Shown here piece after piece: positions 13,701-25,799 of a stretch of 64,000 bases of DNA. The DNA comes from Oasisia sp. SBJ-2009. Lineage: Eukaryota > Annelida > Polychaeta > Sabellida > Siboglinidae. Position 1 is the stretch's first letter. Every line of letters starts with the position of its first letter. The stretch covers positions 13,638,412 to 13,702,411 of the forward strand of contig OZ024861.1 in the NCBI GenBank assembly GCA_964017155.1, in the 5' to 3' direction. Position numbers and translations under genes: made by a program. A model generated the notes under the pieces. The model was given only the letters and a program-made list of their open reading frames with translations. It was not told the DNA's origin and searched no databases.

Positions 13701-16700
13701 TGGTGCGGTAGACAACAACATAATAGTAGCCTTCCATTAGTGGTAACTAATGAACTATGCATTCAATTATATTGCATAGTGCTTATTTGTAGTCGTTGCA
13801 ATGCAGCGTAAATACTATTGATTTGGGATAGCATCATAACATGTTTTTAACTCTACGACATGTGTTGTGCAGCAAATACCACCTTTGTTATTAATTTCTC
13901 AGTGCTATCATAAATATATTGCAGACATAGGCGCAGGGAAAATATGATTTCCACAGATTGTATTTCCTTCTCAGATAGATGACCTTTGGTTATTTAATTT
14001 CTTTAGACATGTTTATCATTCAAATCTGCCAACTATCATTCTTTGTTGGAATATAATAAATCTGTAATTGTCTTTTCTGTGCTATGTAGCTGCTCTTGAT
14101 AAAACTACAGCACATATTTCATTATCTGCATAACTGTTCTCATAAATGCATGTTGGTTTGAGTGTGTGAATTGCAGAACATTTGTTGTAAATTGTAACTT
14201 GATCACATTGTAATCAGACACTTGTTAGAGGGAAATCATTTTTTTACCCTGTTCACCTGGCGGTTGATTCTAAGGGCATTCATTAATTAAGTGAGCACTG
14301 GAGATGTTAATATCACAAATTAGAAAAATGAACATGGCATCTAGTTTATAGGGAAGAAAGTTTTATACTGTTGACTGAGTAAAATGGTAGGAACAAATTT
14401 AACCTGGTTGGGTATCTATTGTGTACACATTGCGATGACAGTTAGAAAGAAAGTTTTATACTGTTGACTGAGTAAAATGGTAGGAACAAATTCAACCTGG
14501 TTGGGTATCTATTTTGTACACATTGCGGTGACAGTTAGAAAGAAAGTTTTATACTGTTGACTGAGTAAAATGGTAGGAACAAATTCAACCTGGTTGGGTA
14601 TCTATTGTGTACACATTGCGGTGACAGTATGGACATGAGTATGGCGTATACAAGAACTGAAATAAGAAATAGGATGAGTTTTAAAGCTGCCTTGCTTTCA
14701 GCAATGTTTCTCAGTGGGAATCTTTCCAATAATTGTTTTGTTCTAACCACGTCATATCACAGTAGTCTGTAGCTGCCGTTAGCTTCCATATCTCAGTAAC
14801 TGTTTGCTATCTATTTAGCTATTTTTGCATAGGTGTACATTAGGGCACTGCCACTGCAGGAGAAATATATATTTGATTGGATCAATCTAAATACACCCTA
14901 GGGCCTTCAATCACTAATTGTTCAATTTAAGTTTGCCTATTTTATTCAAACACAAACTAACCTTTTCTCTAATTTTGTATAGTCACGTAATACATAAGAC
15001 ATTTGATTGGATGTTTCTAAGGGCACCTCCAGGTCTCCCACAAAAGGTAAATGTTCACAGTTGCCTGGTTCTGCCTAGCAAGACTTGTGTATTCGTCAAC
15101 TTGTATATTCCGTGGCTTGTGTATTTGCTGCCCCTATGGTGTTCTATGTTCCAGCTGTTGGTGGACTCTGTCTGACCTGTGCCTGATGTATTATTTCACT
15201 CTAGCACATGCTTATGTCAACAACAGATTAGATCATGTTACACTGAAAAGTTGACAGCAGCAACAATCAATGTCCAGAGTAGAGGGTAACCTGAATGTTA
15301 ATATGGTAGAATATCAGGTGATTATGGTGAAAAGACTAGGCAGTGATTACAATTGACCAAAATGCCTTTCATGCATAAGTACAAACTTGATATAGTCCAA
15401 ATGACTTCAGGACCTCTTGGCTCATGTTAGCACTGTAAGAGTAAGATACCAGCTGGATACAGACAACATTTCAAACACACTAACCTGTGTTTTGAAATGT
15501 TGCCAGTAAACTTGTTTCTAGTCTGCTGAAAGGGAACATCAAAAGAGAATCTTCTTAATTTACCATGAGAACTTACTAGCCGTACTTGTATGCAGCTGTT
15601 AGGGTAACAACCACAATGTCATTTGGACGGGTGATAAATTTAGGACTTATGTTGTTGTTGTGTAACTGTTGACTGCTGATATTTGGACTGGTCAAATTTC
15701 TGAGCACATGATGCACAGCAAAGTTGGCTTGGCAGTCAAGGGAGCCCTGGTTTTGATTCTCTTATTATGGTGGCGAATGTTTGACAAGTTTGTTAACTCC
15801 AGTTATTGCTCCAGTTGTATAAATTATCTAGCTTTAGACAATGGTGGATATTTGTCTTAGATACAATTTGAATGGCTGAAGTTGATATAGTGGTTGATTA
15901 AATAGGTCTGCCATGTCATAAAATATAAATCTTTGAATAGTCCTAGTGACTGGAGACTTCTGCACAATATAAGAACTTACTTTTAATTCTGTTGTGTGAC
16001 ATGTTTTTATAGGCACAGATGCTATGGCGTTTTGTGTTTATGCCGAATGACACAAAAGTGATTATTTAACGGATCACATATAGTATGTACCCTACCATAT
16101 CTAGTCACTGCATGAGCTGATATTCAGTAGTAGAGTTGTTTGTGTGGTTGAGTATGGCTCAACATTGACCTACTACCCGAGTCTAGGTGAAACACGGAAG
16201 CTTGTTTCCCTAAATGTTCCTATATTTTTGTAGACTAATCGTATCCCTATCAAAAATCATGTATTGATACATTTTAGCACTGTGCATGTATTATTATAAT
16301 AGACCAAATATTGACGATTTGGAAGTTGACATATTGTCACCTGTACGCAGTTTGGGTTGTGTTCTGCAGTAGTGTCAGTGATGTTTGGGTTGTGTTTCAC
16401 TGACACTCGTCATTCTGTCCTGTGTGCTTCTGGCTTGATACCTGTGTTTGTTTAGACCAGACGCACCTGTCTGAGAGTAGAGTGACGTCATCTAGGCATG
16501 TGACTCGTAGGTGTCCTTGCCCAACAGCAACACATTCATACAAAATGCTACTGTCGTGTACATGTGTGTATTGACCTTGTTTAACTAGACTTTACACCCT
16601 CACAGCCATGCTACCTGGACGGTGTGAGAACCGCGAAGACGACTGTTGTCTCTTCCGTACAGTGACACACACTGCTACCTGACCTAATTTGTGGTTCTTT

Positions 16701-17354
16701 TTCTTCTCCCTCCATGCTTGTGTTCCTGCCGCGTTCGTGTCGTGATTGATGTCATCGTCCCGTCAACAATTACTAACGCGTGATGACGCCAACACCAATC
16801 AACAATGAATCATGTGAACTTTGTATAAACAGCGTCAGTCACGCTTTGACCAGCCGCCCAGTTTCCCGAGCAACATGGGTCCCATCAGCAATATGGGCTC
16901 TAACATGGGCCAGCACGGAGGAAACATGGTTGGCGCTATGGGCAACCAGCCCGGCATGCAGCAGATCAGCAACCTGATGGGCGGCGGCCCGATGGGCATG
17001 GGGCTGGGCGTGCCCACTTTGGGGCAGCGTGGGGCTCCGATGGGTGGTGATCGTGGCATGCCGATGGGTAGCGATCGTGGCATGCCGATGGGAACTGAGC
17101 GCGGTGGCCCAATGGGCAACGAACGCGGCCCAATGGGCAGCGAACGTGGCCCAATGGGTAGCGAACGCGGTGGCCCAATGGGGAGTGATCGTGGCCCAAT
17201 GGGTGGCGAACGTGGCCCGATGGGAAATGAGCGTGGACCGATGGGAAACGACCGAGGTCCAATGGGAAATGAGCGCGGAATGGATCGGTCCATTGGCCGT
17301 GGAGACCGGGGAAGGGACGACTTCTTTGAGAGCAAGCGACCTCGTAGGTTTTAG
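4742..17354 (+). CDS. DBHS family RNA-binding protein (NONO/SFPQ/PSPC1 homolog), nine coding exons
   Basis: Nuclear RNA/DNA-binding protein of the Drosophila-behaviour/human-splicing family (paraspeckle, splicing and transcription roles in known members). Exons: 4742-5188, 5488-5789, 6168-6263, 6644-6840, 7062-7140, 7951-8059, 8378-8491, 8944-9090, 16833-17354. All have GT..AG borders and compatible phases, giving 2013 nt or 670 aa. Domains in order: Gly/Gln/Pro-rich N-terminus; RRM1 about residues 106-176 with RNP2 RLFVGNL (108-114) and RNP1 RGFGFIRM (142-149); RRM2 about 181-250; NOPS segment ([30 protein letters not shown]); long charged coiled coil through exons 4-7; Gly/Met/Pro tail ending in basic ESKRPRRF. 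The start at 4742 gives [10 protein letters not shown]; the internal ATG at 4772 (MSAQPKR) is an alternative. Length lies between NONO and SFPQ. The order RRM-RRM-NOPS-coiled coil is diagnostic. An extra or alternative exon in the 7.7-kb last intron cannot be excluded. Confidence 0.95.
7197..7720. mobile_element. CAGGG-ended MITE in a DBHS intron
   Basis: Terminal inverted repeats CAGGGTTGCCACT and AGTGGCAACCCTG bound a 524-bp stretch, flanked by a direct TATGT on each side (7192-7196 and 7721-7725). The subterminal parts are built from repeated GTCAGGGAAA motifs. CAGGG termini resemble hAT-type elements, although the visible direct repeat is 5 bp rather than 8. It has no coding capacity and lies in the intron 7141-7950. 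Confidence 0.7.
14356..14634. repeat. Three tandem copies of a 93-bp unit
   Basis: The motif GAAAGTTTTATACTGTTGAC recurs at 14356, 14449 and 14542, exactly 93 bp apart. The units differ at only a few positions (ATTGTG/ATTTTG, GCGATG/GCGGTG). Confidence 0.9.
14775..15430 (+). repeat. Dispersed repeat family A, copy 1
   Basis: Shares a long colinear series of motifs with 46610-47290: TATCTCAG, ATATATTTGATTGGATCA, TTGCCTATTTTATTCAAA, TAAGACATTT, ATGTTTCTAAG, TTGCCTGGTTCTGCCTAGCA and a TTCAGG-CCTCTTGG end. A partial third copy of the 3' end lies at about 34690-34830. No coding content was seen and the family type is unknown. Confidence 0.6.
15715..15930 (+). mobile_element. Degenerate tRNA-type SINE relic
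   Basis: Reads colinearly with the better preserved SINE at 44984-45265: TTGCTCCAGTTGTATAAAT, TAGCTTTAGACAATGGTGG and AATAGGTCTG-C match the same blocks there. The promoter half is badly decayed (TGGCTTGGCAGTCAAGG). Confidence 0.55.
17037..17276 (+). repeat. In-frame coding tandem repeat of the DBHS tail (PMGx[D/E]R units)
   Basis: About eleven consecutive PMGx(D/E)R units joined by one or two residues (usually G, once each GM, GG). Each is 21-24 bp at DNA level and always in frame. Such low-complexity tails drive condensation in vertebrate DBHS proteins; that role here is inferred. Confidence 0.9.
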
Positions 17355-18050
17355 ACTGAACACACAGAACTGTGGTTCCTGTGTGCTAAAGTGACAGTGC
17401 TCTGCGATGGTGATGGCATTTATGGCATCAGGGATGTCTAGAGGACACTTGGCATCTAGGATGCTTGGAGGACACTGATTCTGTAAACTGTTGTGTTGTA
17501 CAAACGCTGCTTGTTGTTGAACACTCAGCACGGGGGTAGGGCGTAATAGAATGGGGTCCACGTCACGCGTGACTTAGCTTTGCGTAATTGTTCCTGCTAT
17601 ACAGTTGGACCTGCATGGTTGGGGAGCCTTTAAGCGTTTCATCAAGTGGATGGTATAGACTATATAATTACTTGTCTTTAACTTTGTGTAGTGTTTAGAT
17701 GATCAAGTGATTAACGTAATCATTGTTGAAATTTGAATTAATTAGCAGTTGGTAGGTTGTGTTGTCTGTGAGGTTTTATCTCTATGATGTGTAGATGACA
17801 AACATTTCTTTTACTATGTGTGCATTTTACCAGCTGGTTCAGAAATCAGGTTGCAGAATTGGTGTGCAGAATTGATGTAAGATCAGCCACTTATAATACT
17901 TCTTTCTAACATTATTATCGTAAGTGGGAAAATAATTTCGTAGACACAGAACGTTTCAATATAAACTATTTTAGATTGCTTTTTGTTTGGAGTAACATGT
18001 TGCGCTGTATATTGTGTTAGTGTTAGACATAATAAAAAGATACCATGTTG
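17355..18050 (+). terminator. 3' UTR and polyadenylation signal of the DBHS gene
   Basis: After the TAG at 17352-17354 there is about 0.68 kb of AT-rich sequence ending with AATAAA at 18031-18036. No nearer canonical signal was found. Confidence 0.6.
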
Positions 18051-18254
18051 TAAGTTACATCTATGTGTAATGAGTATTCGTTCGGATCAATTGGGTAAAA
18101 TGTTTGCCCCTTGATTACCAGTATATTTAAAACTACCTGTAGTTCAGTTAATGATAGAGTCGGTTGGTCCAGATTTCACCATCAAAGCTATTCATTTGAA
18201 TAGTACTGCACCAGCAGTCAAGATTCATTTTAATGGTTTATTTAATACCTTATT

Positions 18255-18905
18255 CAGGGGTAGAACTGTCCACTAGTGGGTACACTAGTAAAGATAAGGG
18301 CGGACTAGTAAACCTGCCTAATAACTAGTCCTGTTGTCTAGTAAAGGTCAATGTGTCATCCACCCCACCCTAACCCACCATCACTCTGGGGGTGTAACTA
18401 AATCCCAACATTTTCTTAGGCATGGCCACCAGCTATGAACTTGTCTGGGCATTATTTGTAAGATTACTGGTTCTTTGATGTCTACAGTTTTCTAGTGTGA
18501 TATTGTAATTCCCAGTAATACAGTCCAGTAGAGCAATTTTCATAACAGCGTAATGTTAGGTAAATTTCTAGGAAAAATGTATAATGGTAGGATGGTACTA
18601 CCGGTCAACGAGCACAATTGACAGTTTTTTCAGTTGTGCTATTTTTTTATTACAGATCATATCTTCACTTTTTTTATTAATATTTTTTGTTATTTCTGTA
18701 TTATTTATTTGTTACCTTTATGAAAAGTGCATTGTTTTTTACTGGGGTTGCAACATATACTGTTTTTTAGTTTTAAAACAAATTGTAACTACTTAAATTT
18801 GGGTTGTTATGTTTTGCCGGACTAGTAAACCTTTTGGCGGACTAGTAAACTTTTGACTTAATAGTCCTACTGTCTAGTAAAATAAATGCTGATGTTCTAC
18901 CCCTG
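18255..18905. mobile_element. TIR element with CAGGGGTAGAAC ends
   Basis: Inverted ends CAGGGGTAGAAC / GTTCTACCCCTG. GGACTAGTAAA/ACTAGTCC motifs are repeated near both ends in opposite orientation, as expected of transposase-binding subterminal repeats. The interior is AT-rich without a transposase. I could not find a convincing target-site duplication. hAT-like or CACTA-like from the ends only. Confidence 0.6.
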
Positions 18906-21590
18906 ATATTGCAGGTGGGCTACACAGCTGGACATATGTGAACATATGTTGTGAAATTGTACGTCGGACTGTTGTCCTGTCTCAGTAACTCAACAAGTTG
19001 TCCACTTGTTTCTTTATTTATTTCTCTATGACACTGCCACAGCAAATACTAGTACAGGTGTATTCAGTAATTGTGTCATGATTAATTCATATTTATTTAA
19101 TTAATTTTACTACCATGTGAGCGTGGATAGATAGTTTTAATAAATATTAAGTTTGAGATAACATTTAACCTATGTGACTAATTCAAGACTGATTAATTGG
19201 TGTTGAAATTAACTTTAAATATCTTTCACACTTTTAATACTCTATGGTAGATTTGATTTAATTAATTTGCTTGAGGTGACGAGGTATATTTCATAATTTC
19301 CATTCTAGTAATAAACTTTGAAATTTACCGAGCTAAATGCACATTTCTTTTTAAATGTAAATCTGTCTGATGTAGATAGATAGCCTGATGTACATACACT
19401 TAGTTTGATTGTCAAGATGTGAAGCATCCTCAGTCAGCACTCAAGAATTAGAATCAAGAAATGACACTCCTATATCTGTTGTGCTGACCAATGATTTAGC
19501 CACACTCAGTACTGCAGATTTATACACAGAGAAGTCAACTTCTTGACTAATAGCGGCCGATCAGACAGCTAACACTAACCACATACCAGAACAGCTCGAC
19601 AATGCAGGACTTGAATACAGTGAGTGAGTGTGATCATTGGTGGTTCTGAGGACCCATTCACTAAGTTAATGAGCTCATAGGGAAATCCTTCATTATCCTT
19701 CATCTGTTGTTCAGTGTTTTTTTCTTTCTTTAAATACAGAGCCACCCGAAGACAATACTGTTTCACAACAATTTTGAGAGTGCCATGGTGTTGGCAGGGG
19801 GTGAGATTTGTTTAAACTATAAAATTAGGCTTATCAGTTCAAGGAATGCTTTAGTGAACTGGTGCCCAAGACTCGTCAAATCACTGGTTTCTTAAGTATA
19901 AAGATAGTGACTGGGACAAGTAACAAATCAACACTTCATCTGTTATAAAACAATACTTTTTGGCGACATCTGGCCCTATATTTCCATTAGTTTGGGCTGA
20001 AATGTTTTATGTGAACTGATCTAGTGGGTCCGTTTGGGTGGTTTGTATATTAAAAATAGACACAAATGTGTTTCCACTGTAGTCACATTTTAAAATGTCA
20101 CCAGTTTTGGTTGTATTTGGGGTAGCTTGCAGATATAGACTTCAAAAATACATCTGGTACGGTGGAGGTCTCGGGGTTAGTTTTAGTGTGAAGATGACAC
20201 TTACTCCCAGGCGATGACTTGCCGACTATTAAATCATGTTGAAAAGATAGTTTTTCTGTTTCTTGTTGGGGTAGCCTTCTCCTAGTTCCCAGCAGTGTGG
20301 TGTATTAAATGCTGATAGAGTTGGCATTTACCCAATACTTAATGGAATTTTCTTTGCTTGGTATTTTCATGAATTGATACTTTCATGGTATCTCTCATAT
20401 CTGTGTCTCTACGTATTTGAATGATTTTCCTGGAGCAGCCTAGAACATTGCCAAGCGCATGTGTACCACACAACTGAGCGAGAGATGCCACATTGACCCG
20501 ATTCATCTACAGGGATGGGTATTTATTTTAACATAAACATCACAGTAGATATTTGTGTACATTTCTGGAGATGTGTTCGTTATGATGATTGATTGTCGTA
20601 GTGTTTTATTAGTGCAAGATAAATGATAGGTGGTGTTTGTAAATCGCCAGTGAAGACCTGAAGAGATGTTGTGGCCAGACAGCAGTCAGGTTCAAGTCGA
20701 GAAGACTACAGGCTTGGTATCACAGGATACAGTATACTCTATAAAGTGATATGCAATATAAGCTGGGTAATGGGTTGGAAGTTCTCATTTAATTGCTTTC
20801 TTTTCTTCCAATTGTTGATAATAAGACAAATCTGGTACTAAGAGCAACAGTGTGCATACGGTTACACAGACAGACAGACAGACAGACAGACAGAACCAGG
20901 TAGATGACACATGTGACACATACTGTTGTATTTTTACATATGATGACCATATGACATATGATTATTTTTTAATAATTTTGTGATATCACTGAAACTTGTG
21001 TAAACCCATAAATTAACTATATAAACAATTGAACAGTTTTTCCAACTACATGCGAACAAATTCTCTATGAATGAATGGGATTGCCTGTGAGTGAGAAGTA
21101 TGTCTTATTACTACATATTTTAATATGTAAAAACTTTTGTAAATTAAATAACTTAGTGAATGTTATAACATTATATTCACATATTTCAAAATTGTTCTTT
21201 GGGTTGTTGCTTTCTGCAACAGTATATCAGTAACTCGCTGGGTATATTTCTCTGGGTTTTCTTGAAATGTTAACTGTTTTGGCTGTGTAAACATACATTC
21301 ATAAGTGGTCAAACAAATTATTCCTGCGCAAGTTGATGTTTTATGAGTAATAAAACTAATATACAAATCCAAATAAACTATTGCCGTGCTTATGCAGATA
21401 CGTCACACAGTTTCATCTGCTTGTATGATAGCATAATCATTGTGAAATGTAAATTTAGTGGAAAATACTGGATTGCTTAAGCAACGCCAAAAGTTGTGGT
21501 TGTAATTTTAGAATCATTTCTCGCATGTGCAGTGGAGCCTTGCTGTCGTCATCAGTAGCTCAGCTCTTATTGGTGCCTTCTTTGTAAAGC
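18906..21590. other. Intergenic DNA between the DBHS gene and the snoRNA host gene
   Basis: No gene recognised. The only clear item is a (CAGA)n microsatellite at 20867-20894. The short open frames here lack codon bias or homology I can recognise. Confidence 0.5.
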
Positions 21591-24172
21591 AACGTGAGCC
21601 TGTGAAGGAATGTTGAGAAAAGTGGGGAGGTGTTTAAGTGTGCTGTTCGTCGTGACTGTGACCTGTACTGCTGTGAGACGTTGGAGATGCCAGGTTTAGT
21701 TTATCCCCGGAAAGAGCACCTTGAGTACATCAAGAGAGGAACATGTGATCTGAAGACTGCGTGATATCAGGACAGCTTAGCCCCGCCACATGTGGCCCAG
21801 GTATGTACTGTGTAATACTTGGTTTGTAGTGCAGTAATGTGGACTGTGGAGCACTGTGCTGGCAGCCAAGTGTTGTATACATGTAGGCATGTGGTCAGTT
21901 CCTCGTTTCAGTCTTGCGCTGTGTGTTCAGGTGAATTCTGGGCCGTGTTGTCAACTTGATGATCCTTTCAAGAGACGCTAGTATTGCGAGAGATCCGTGG
22001 ATGTTTTTATTGCAATATTTGTCAGTTTAGTGTCTTGCACACTGTTTGTGTGGCCCTGTTGTTTATCTTGAGCCATTTTGGCATACAATGTAATTGCTAA
22101 ACTCTGCCTTCAGCAGATATGAGTTTATCCTCACCTTGTCTGAGAATCCGACGACTGAACCAAGACTACAGCTGAATGAATGACATCAGCAACCATCATT
22201 ACTTAATGCAAAGGCCAACTGATTTTGTTTGCCACCAAACCAAAGCAATTCTGCTGACTAAGATTTTTAATTTATTAACTTTTGTGTCATAAATTTGACT
22301 TGTAAGGGGGAATGCAATAATATATACCTGGGTTATAACCTGATCATACCGTATTTTTGTTCTGTAACGTGTTTAATATATTGTTGAAACAACTGCATGT
22401 TGCTTTTCAATGGTGACCGGCTAGGCACTAAACCTTGACAGGATTTGCTTTGGGATTACACTGAGGACTTTTTTTAAGTATGTTCTTATTTTGTGTCGTG
22501 ACATTTTCAGTTTCTAAGGAACTGCCGTACACATTTCGCAACAGTTTAACAAGGAGCCATCTTAAAACATCGGTGTTTTAAATATAATTTCCATTGGCGG
22601 TTGGGAAGCTAATCCACAGTTAATTCAGAGCTATCCATCATCAGTGTATTATTGAAAAAAGATGATCATTTCCCGATAATTAATAGTATGTGACGGTGCA
22701 TACTTTGGTACAGACTGAGTGCATGTAGTGTGCATTATAATGGCATAATATGGACCAGTATTGAAGTCCACACCATGGTGGTCAAGGACATTTTAATGGT
22801 TATCTTGAATCTGTGTAAAGTATAATATGGGAAGGTCTGGATGGTCAAACACCATTGACTTGAGTTGTCACTTAAATACCTGAAACAATGAACATATTTA
22901 GAGACTTAGACATCTAAGTAACATTTCTTCAAGGCTTCGTTGTAGTAGTGCAAATTTATTTCCGATCATGAATCACACAGTGAGATACACTGCTCAGCTT
23001 AACAACGATAACCTGAGTAAATGGTATAGTTAGTCGCTGTTTGTAGGTGGCACATTCACATAGCAATTGCTGTCCATGGCAGCAGAGTATCCAAAGATAC
23101 AACTTCAAATGGCTCTAACTTTGAAATCATGAGTTTGTGACATCACAAAACTGCTCGTTTAATAAAAAAAGTTATATAATCAATTATCTGCACTTAAATG
23201 TTTATAGGTGTTTTTTCTTAATACAAAATCATGTTCTATATAAACATGAATTGGCTTTAGATAATTGTACACCTGGTAGTTCTGCTATCGAAAGCCAGGT
23301 GTGTTATTGTTGTAATTAAGATGCCCAGTGAATGCTGCTCCAGAGAATGCTCCAGTAACAGTTACACTGTATACCGAAGCTTCTCTAAAAGCTTCTTGAT
23401 CATATTTATGAAATGGTCGTCTCCTTGACGCTTTGGATACTGTTATTGTAAAACGACACTATGATACAGTACTGGTAATAATGTAACAAACTTGTTTTAG
23501 AGGTTGAGTATTCGCTAGTGTTAATAATGCACTTTCAGAAAACAAACCTGTACAGTAGGAGAGTGTGGTGAAGAAATGACCGCTGGGCATGCTTGGTGCT
23601 GGCAGTATTTGCCACCATTCAGCCAGGACGTAATAAACATCTTCTAATATCAGGCAATACTGGATGGTAACAGACATTGTGAATATAGTTGAAATTGAAT
23701 AGTTTGTTACACAAATTTCAAGTAACCTTCAATAAATGATGGCAGTTGTTTTATTATTCCAATAGTCTGGATAGGTTTCTGTGGATAAAATGACAGTGAT
23801 AATTTGCGTTCCTTTATCTTTGCATTACATGCAGAAGTACCCGGGTAGCTATTATTGTTGGTGGCGATAAAATATACTAAATTAAATCATGTGTGTTTCC
23901 TGTAAACTAATCTTTGTTGGATGGGATTTGACAGATTGCTGTTATGAGTTGAGTTTCCATTCTGAAATCTGGAGGACTCACGGTACCTACCACTGGACAG
24001 CACTTCCTCACGAGGTAAGCACCACAGTGACGTTACTAAACATATCACAATAACACATCCTGTCCAAGTATACACTCAGTTCAGGGTGTGTTCTAATTAA
24101 CAGAACATTCGGTTTAAAATGGTTAATTTTCAAGATATTTATATGCAACATATTTAAACCTACTGGTATCTT

Positions 24173-24243
24173 GGTGATTCAAGGATGATTAGAATTACCG
24201 TTTGATCACAATGAAACCATATCGGCACTAACTGAGAATCACC
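24173..24243 (+). ncRNA. Box C/D snoRNA copy 1
   Basis: Terminal stem GGTGATTC/GAATCACC, C-like box AGGATGA, guide AGAATTACCG followed by D'-like TTGA, D box CTGA before the stem. It lies alone in the intron 24015-24317. Variant type with ATATCGGCACTAACTGAG. The C box has one departure from RTGATGA. Confidence 0.75.
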
Positions 24244-24422
24244 TATAAAGTATACAGCCATTGTAAATTTGTCAAGTTTCACAGTGGTCTAAGATAAACA
24301 TTTGTTTCACATTTCAGGTTCACATTGGGCGTGATCATGGAGCAACAAGAATTCTACCCTGGTGAGTCCGTGTTGGTTTCAGGTGTTGTTCCTGTTGTAA
24401 ACAAATTTATTAACAGCACACA

Positions 24423-24491
24423 TTGGTTCTGTGATGAGGAGAATTACCGCTTGATCCAAATGATAACACATCGGCATTAACTGAGAACCAA
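24423..24491 (+). ncRNA. Box C/D snoRNA copy 2
   Basis: Terminal stem TTGGTTCT/AGAACCAA, C box GTGATGA, guide GAATTACCGC directly before D'-like TTGA, C'-like TGATAAC, D box CTGA. The guide is complementary to 18S GCGGUAAUUC. Lies alone in the intron 24362-24786. Confidence 0.88.
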
Positions 24492-24970
24492 ACCAACCAG
24501 CAGCGGATTCATTTTATTGATTTTAATTGCCAATTTGTCACACGTTAATAGTTTGTGTAAGTGGTTTCTTCCTGCTGAATTGTGAGTGTGAATAATAGCA
24601 TATTTTTGTGTAAGGTGGCTGTAGTTTCAGAAGTTTATTGTAGCGGTAGAGAGTTGATTCCAGATTTGTGTGCAGCTGCGGAGAAAGCATGTTTGCTTGT
24701 ACATTGCTTAGTTTTAGGAAAACAGAAGATCTAAGCATCCTGATTATGTACGAAAAAGATGGGTGACGATTGTGAGTTGTTGACAGGTTGGGGTGGAGGA
24801 TAGGATCGAATCATGGCTGACCTCTTGAAGTATTACATTGCCAAAGTTATGTGGAGGTAAGAAATCTATGAGAACTCGGTCAATTTAGGTATATAAACTG
24901 ATAACAATGTTTTATATATAAAAACTATTATTACAACTACCAAAATGCACACACAACATTTTTTTGAGGG

Positions 24971-25037
24971 TGGTTCTGTGATGATTAGAATTACCGGTTG
25001 ATTACCATGAAATTATATCGGCACTGACTGAGAACCA
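24971..25037 (+). ncRNA. Box C/D snoRNA copy 3
   Basis: Stem TGGTTCT/AGAACCA, C box GTGATGA, guide AGAATTACCGG with the last base differing from the main type, D box CTGA. First of ten copies in the single intron 24857-27636. Confidence 0.82.
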
Positions 25038-25267
25038 GTAATATTAATTTTATTAAAAACCTGTAGATATTATGAGTACAATTGGGCACTATACAAAGTT
25101 TCATACATATTATTTTCATAATAGCAAACAGACTGTAATACTAGGCTAATTTTGAGGAACTGATTTACTAATTTTAGATTGAAAAAACAGTGAGTGTGTG
25201 AGTTAAGAACTTGCAGGCAAATATTTTAAATAAGCATATTGATTGTGCTATGTGGAAACGACATACA

Positions 25268-25336
25268 TTGGTTCGATGATGAGGCGAATTACCGCTTGAT
25301 TACCATGATACCACATCGGCACTAACTGAGAACCAA
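25268..25336 (+). ncRNA. Box C/D snoRNA copy 4
   Basis: Stem TTGGTTC/GAACCAA, C box ATGATGA, guide GCGAATTACCGC before TTGA, D box CTGA. Intermediate between the two sequence subtypes (CACATCGGCACTAACTGAG). Confidence 0.85.
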
Positions 25337-25587
25337 TCAAATCACGTTATAAAACTGTAGACACCATAGCAAAATAAAAAAAGTGTCTACATTGTTTTGA
25401 AACGTTTATGGGTAAGTTTGGAAGGCTGAGTATCAAAGCACTGTAATAATATTGTTAAAGAGAAGGCGAGCACTGCAATGCAAGACTGGTAATAGTACCT
25501 GTACCAGATGATGACAATCAAACATTTAGGAAAATCTCCCATTATCTCATATTTTAAAGCTAACAAATTGTAAGAACATATAATAAG

Positions 25588-25656
25588 TTGGTTCTGTGAT
25601 GAGGAGAATTACCGCTTGATCTACCTGATAACACATCGGCATTAACTGAGAACCAA
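25588..25656 (+). ncRNA. Box C/D snoRNA copy 5
   Basis: Main type: stem TTGGTTCT/AGAACCAA, C box GTGATGA, guide GAATTACCGC, D' TTGA, D box CTGA. It begins the homogenised array in which the flanking spacer is repeated as well. Confidence 0.9.
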
Positions 25657-25799
25657 ATGAATTATTGCTGTAAATTTGAAGAAGAAAATGAATTTGCATA
25701 CTCTTCAGAATTTGTAGTCGTCTATGTATATTTAGTCTTGAAAGATTACTAGGCCCAGTGTTTTAAAAGAATACAATTATGTGAATATTACAGTATACG

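Larger units (their letters stand above)
9091..16832 (+). other. Long last intron of the DBHS gene (7.7 kb)
   Basis: Bounded by donor ATG|GTAATG at 9091 and acceptor AAACAG|CGT at 16832. I saw no coding exon with matching phase and splice sites. It holds a 93-bp triple repeat (14356-14634), a diverged dispersed repeat (about 14775-15430) and a SINE relic (about 15715-15930). The remainder is AT-rich with no recognised content. Confidence 0.7.

Noticed and set aside
16835..17561. Minus-strand open frames over the last DBHS exon
   Set aside because: Shadows of the in-frame repeat on the coding strand.
21687..21764. 25-codon ORF in the first exon of the host transcript (MPGLVYPRKE...)
   Set aside because: Too short to support as a gene; kept only as a possible small upstream ORF in the ncRNA entry.
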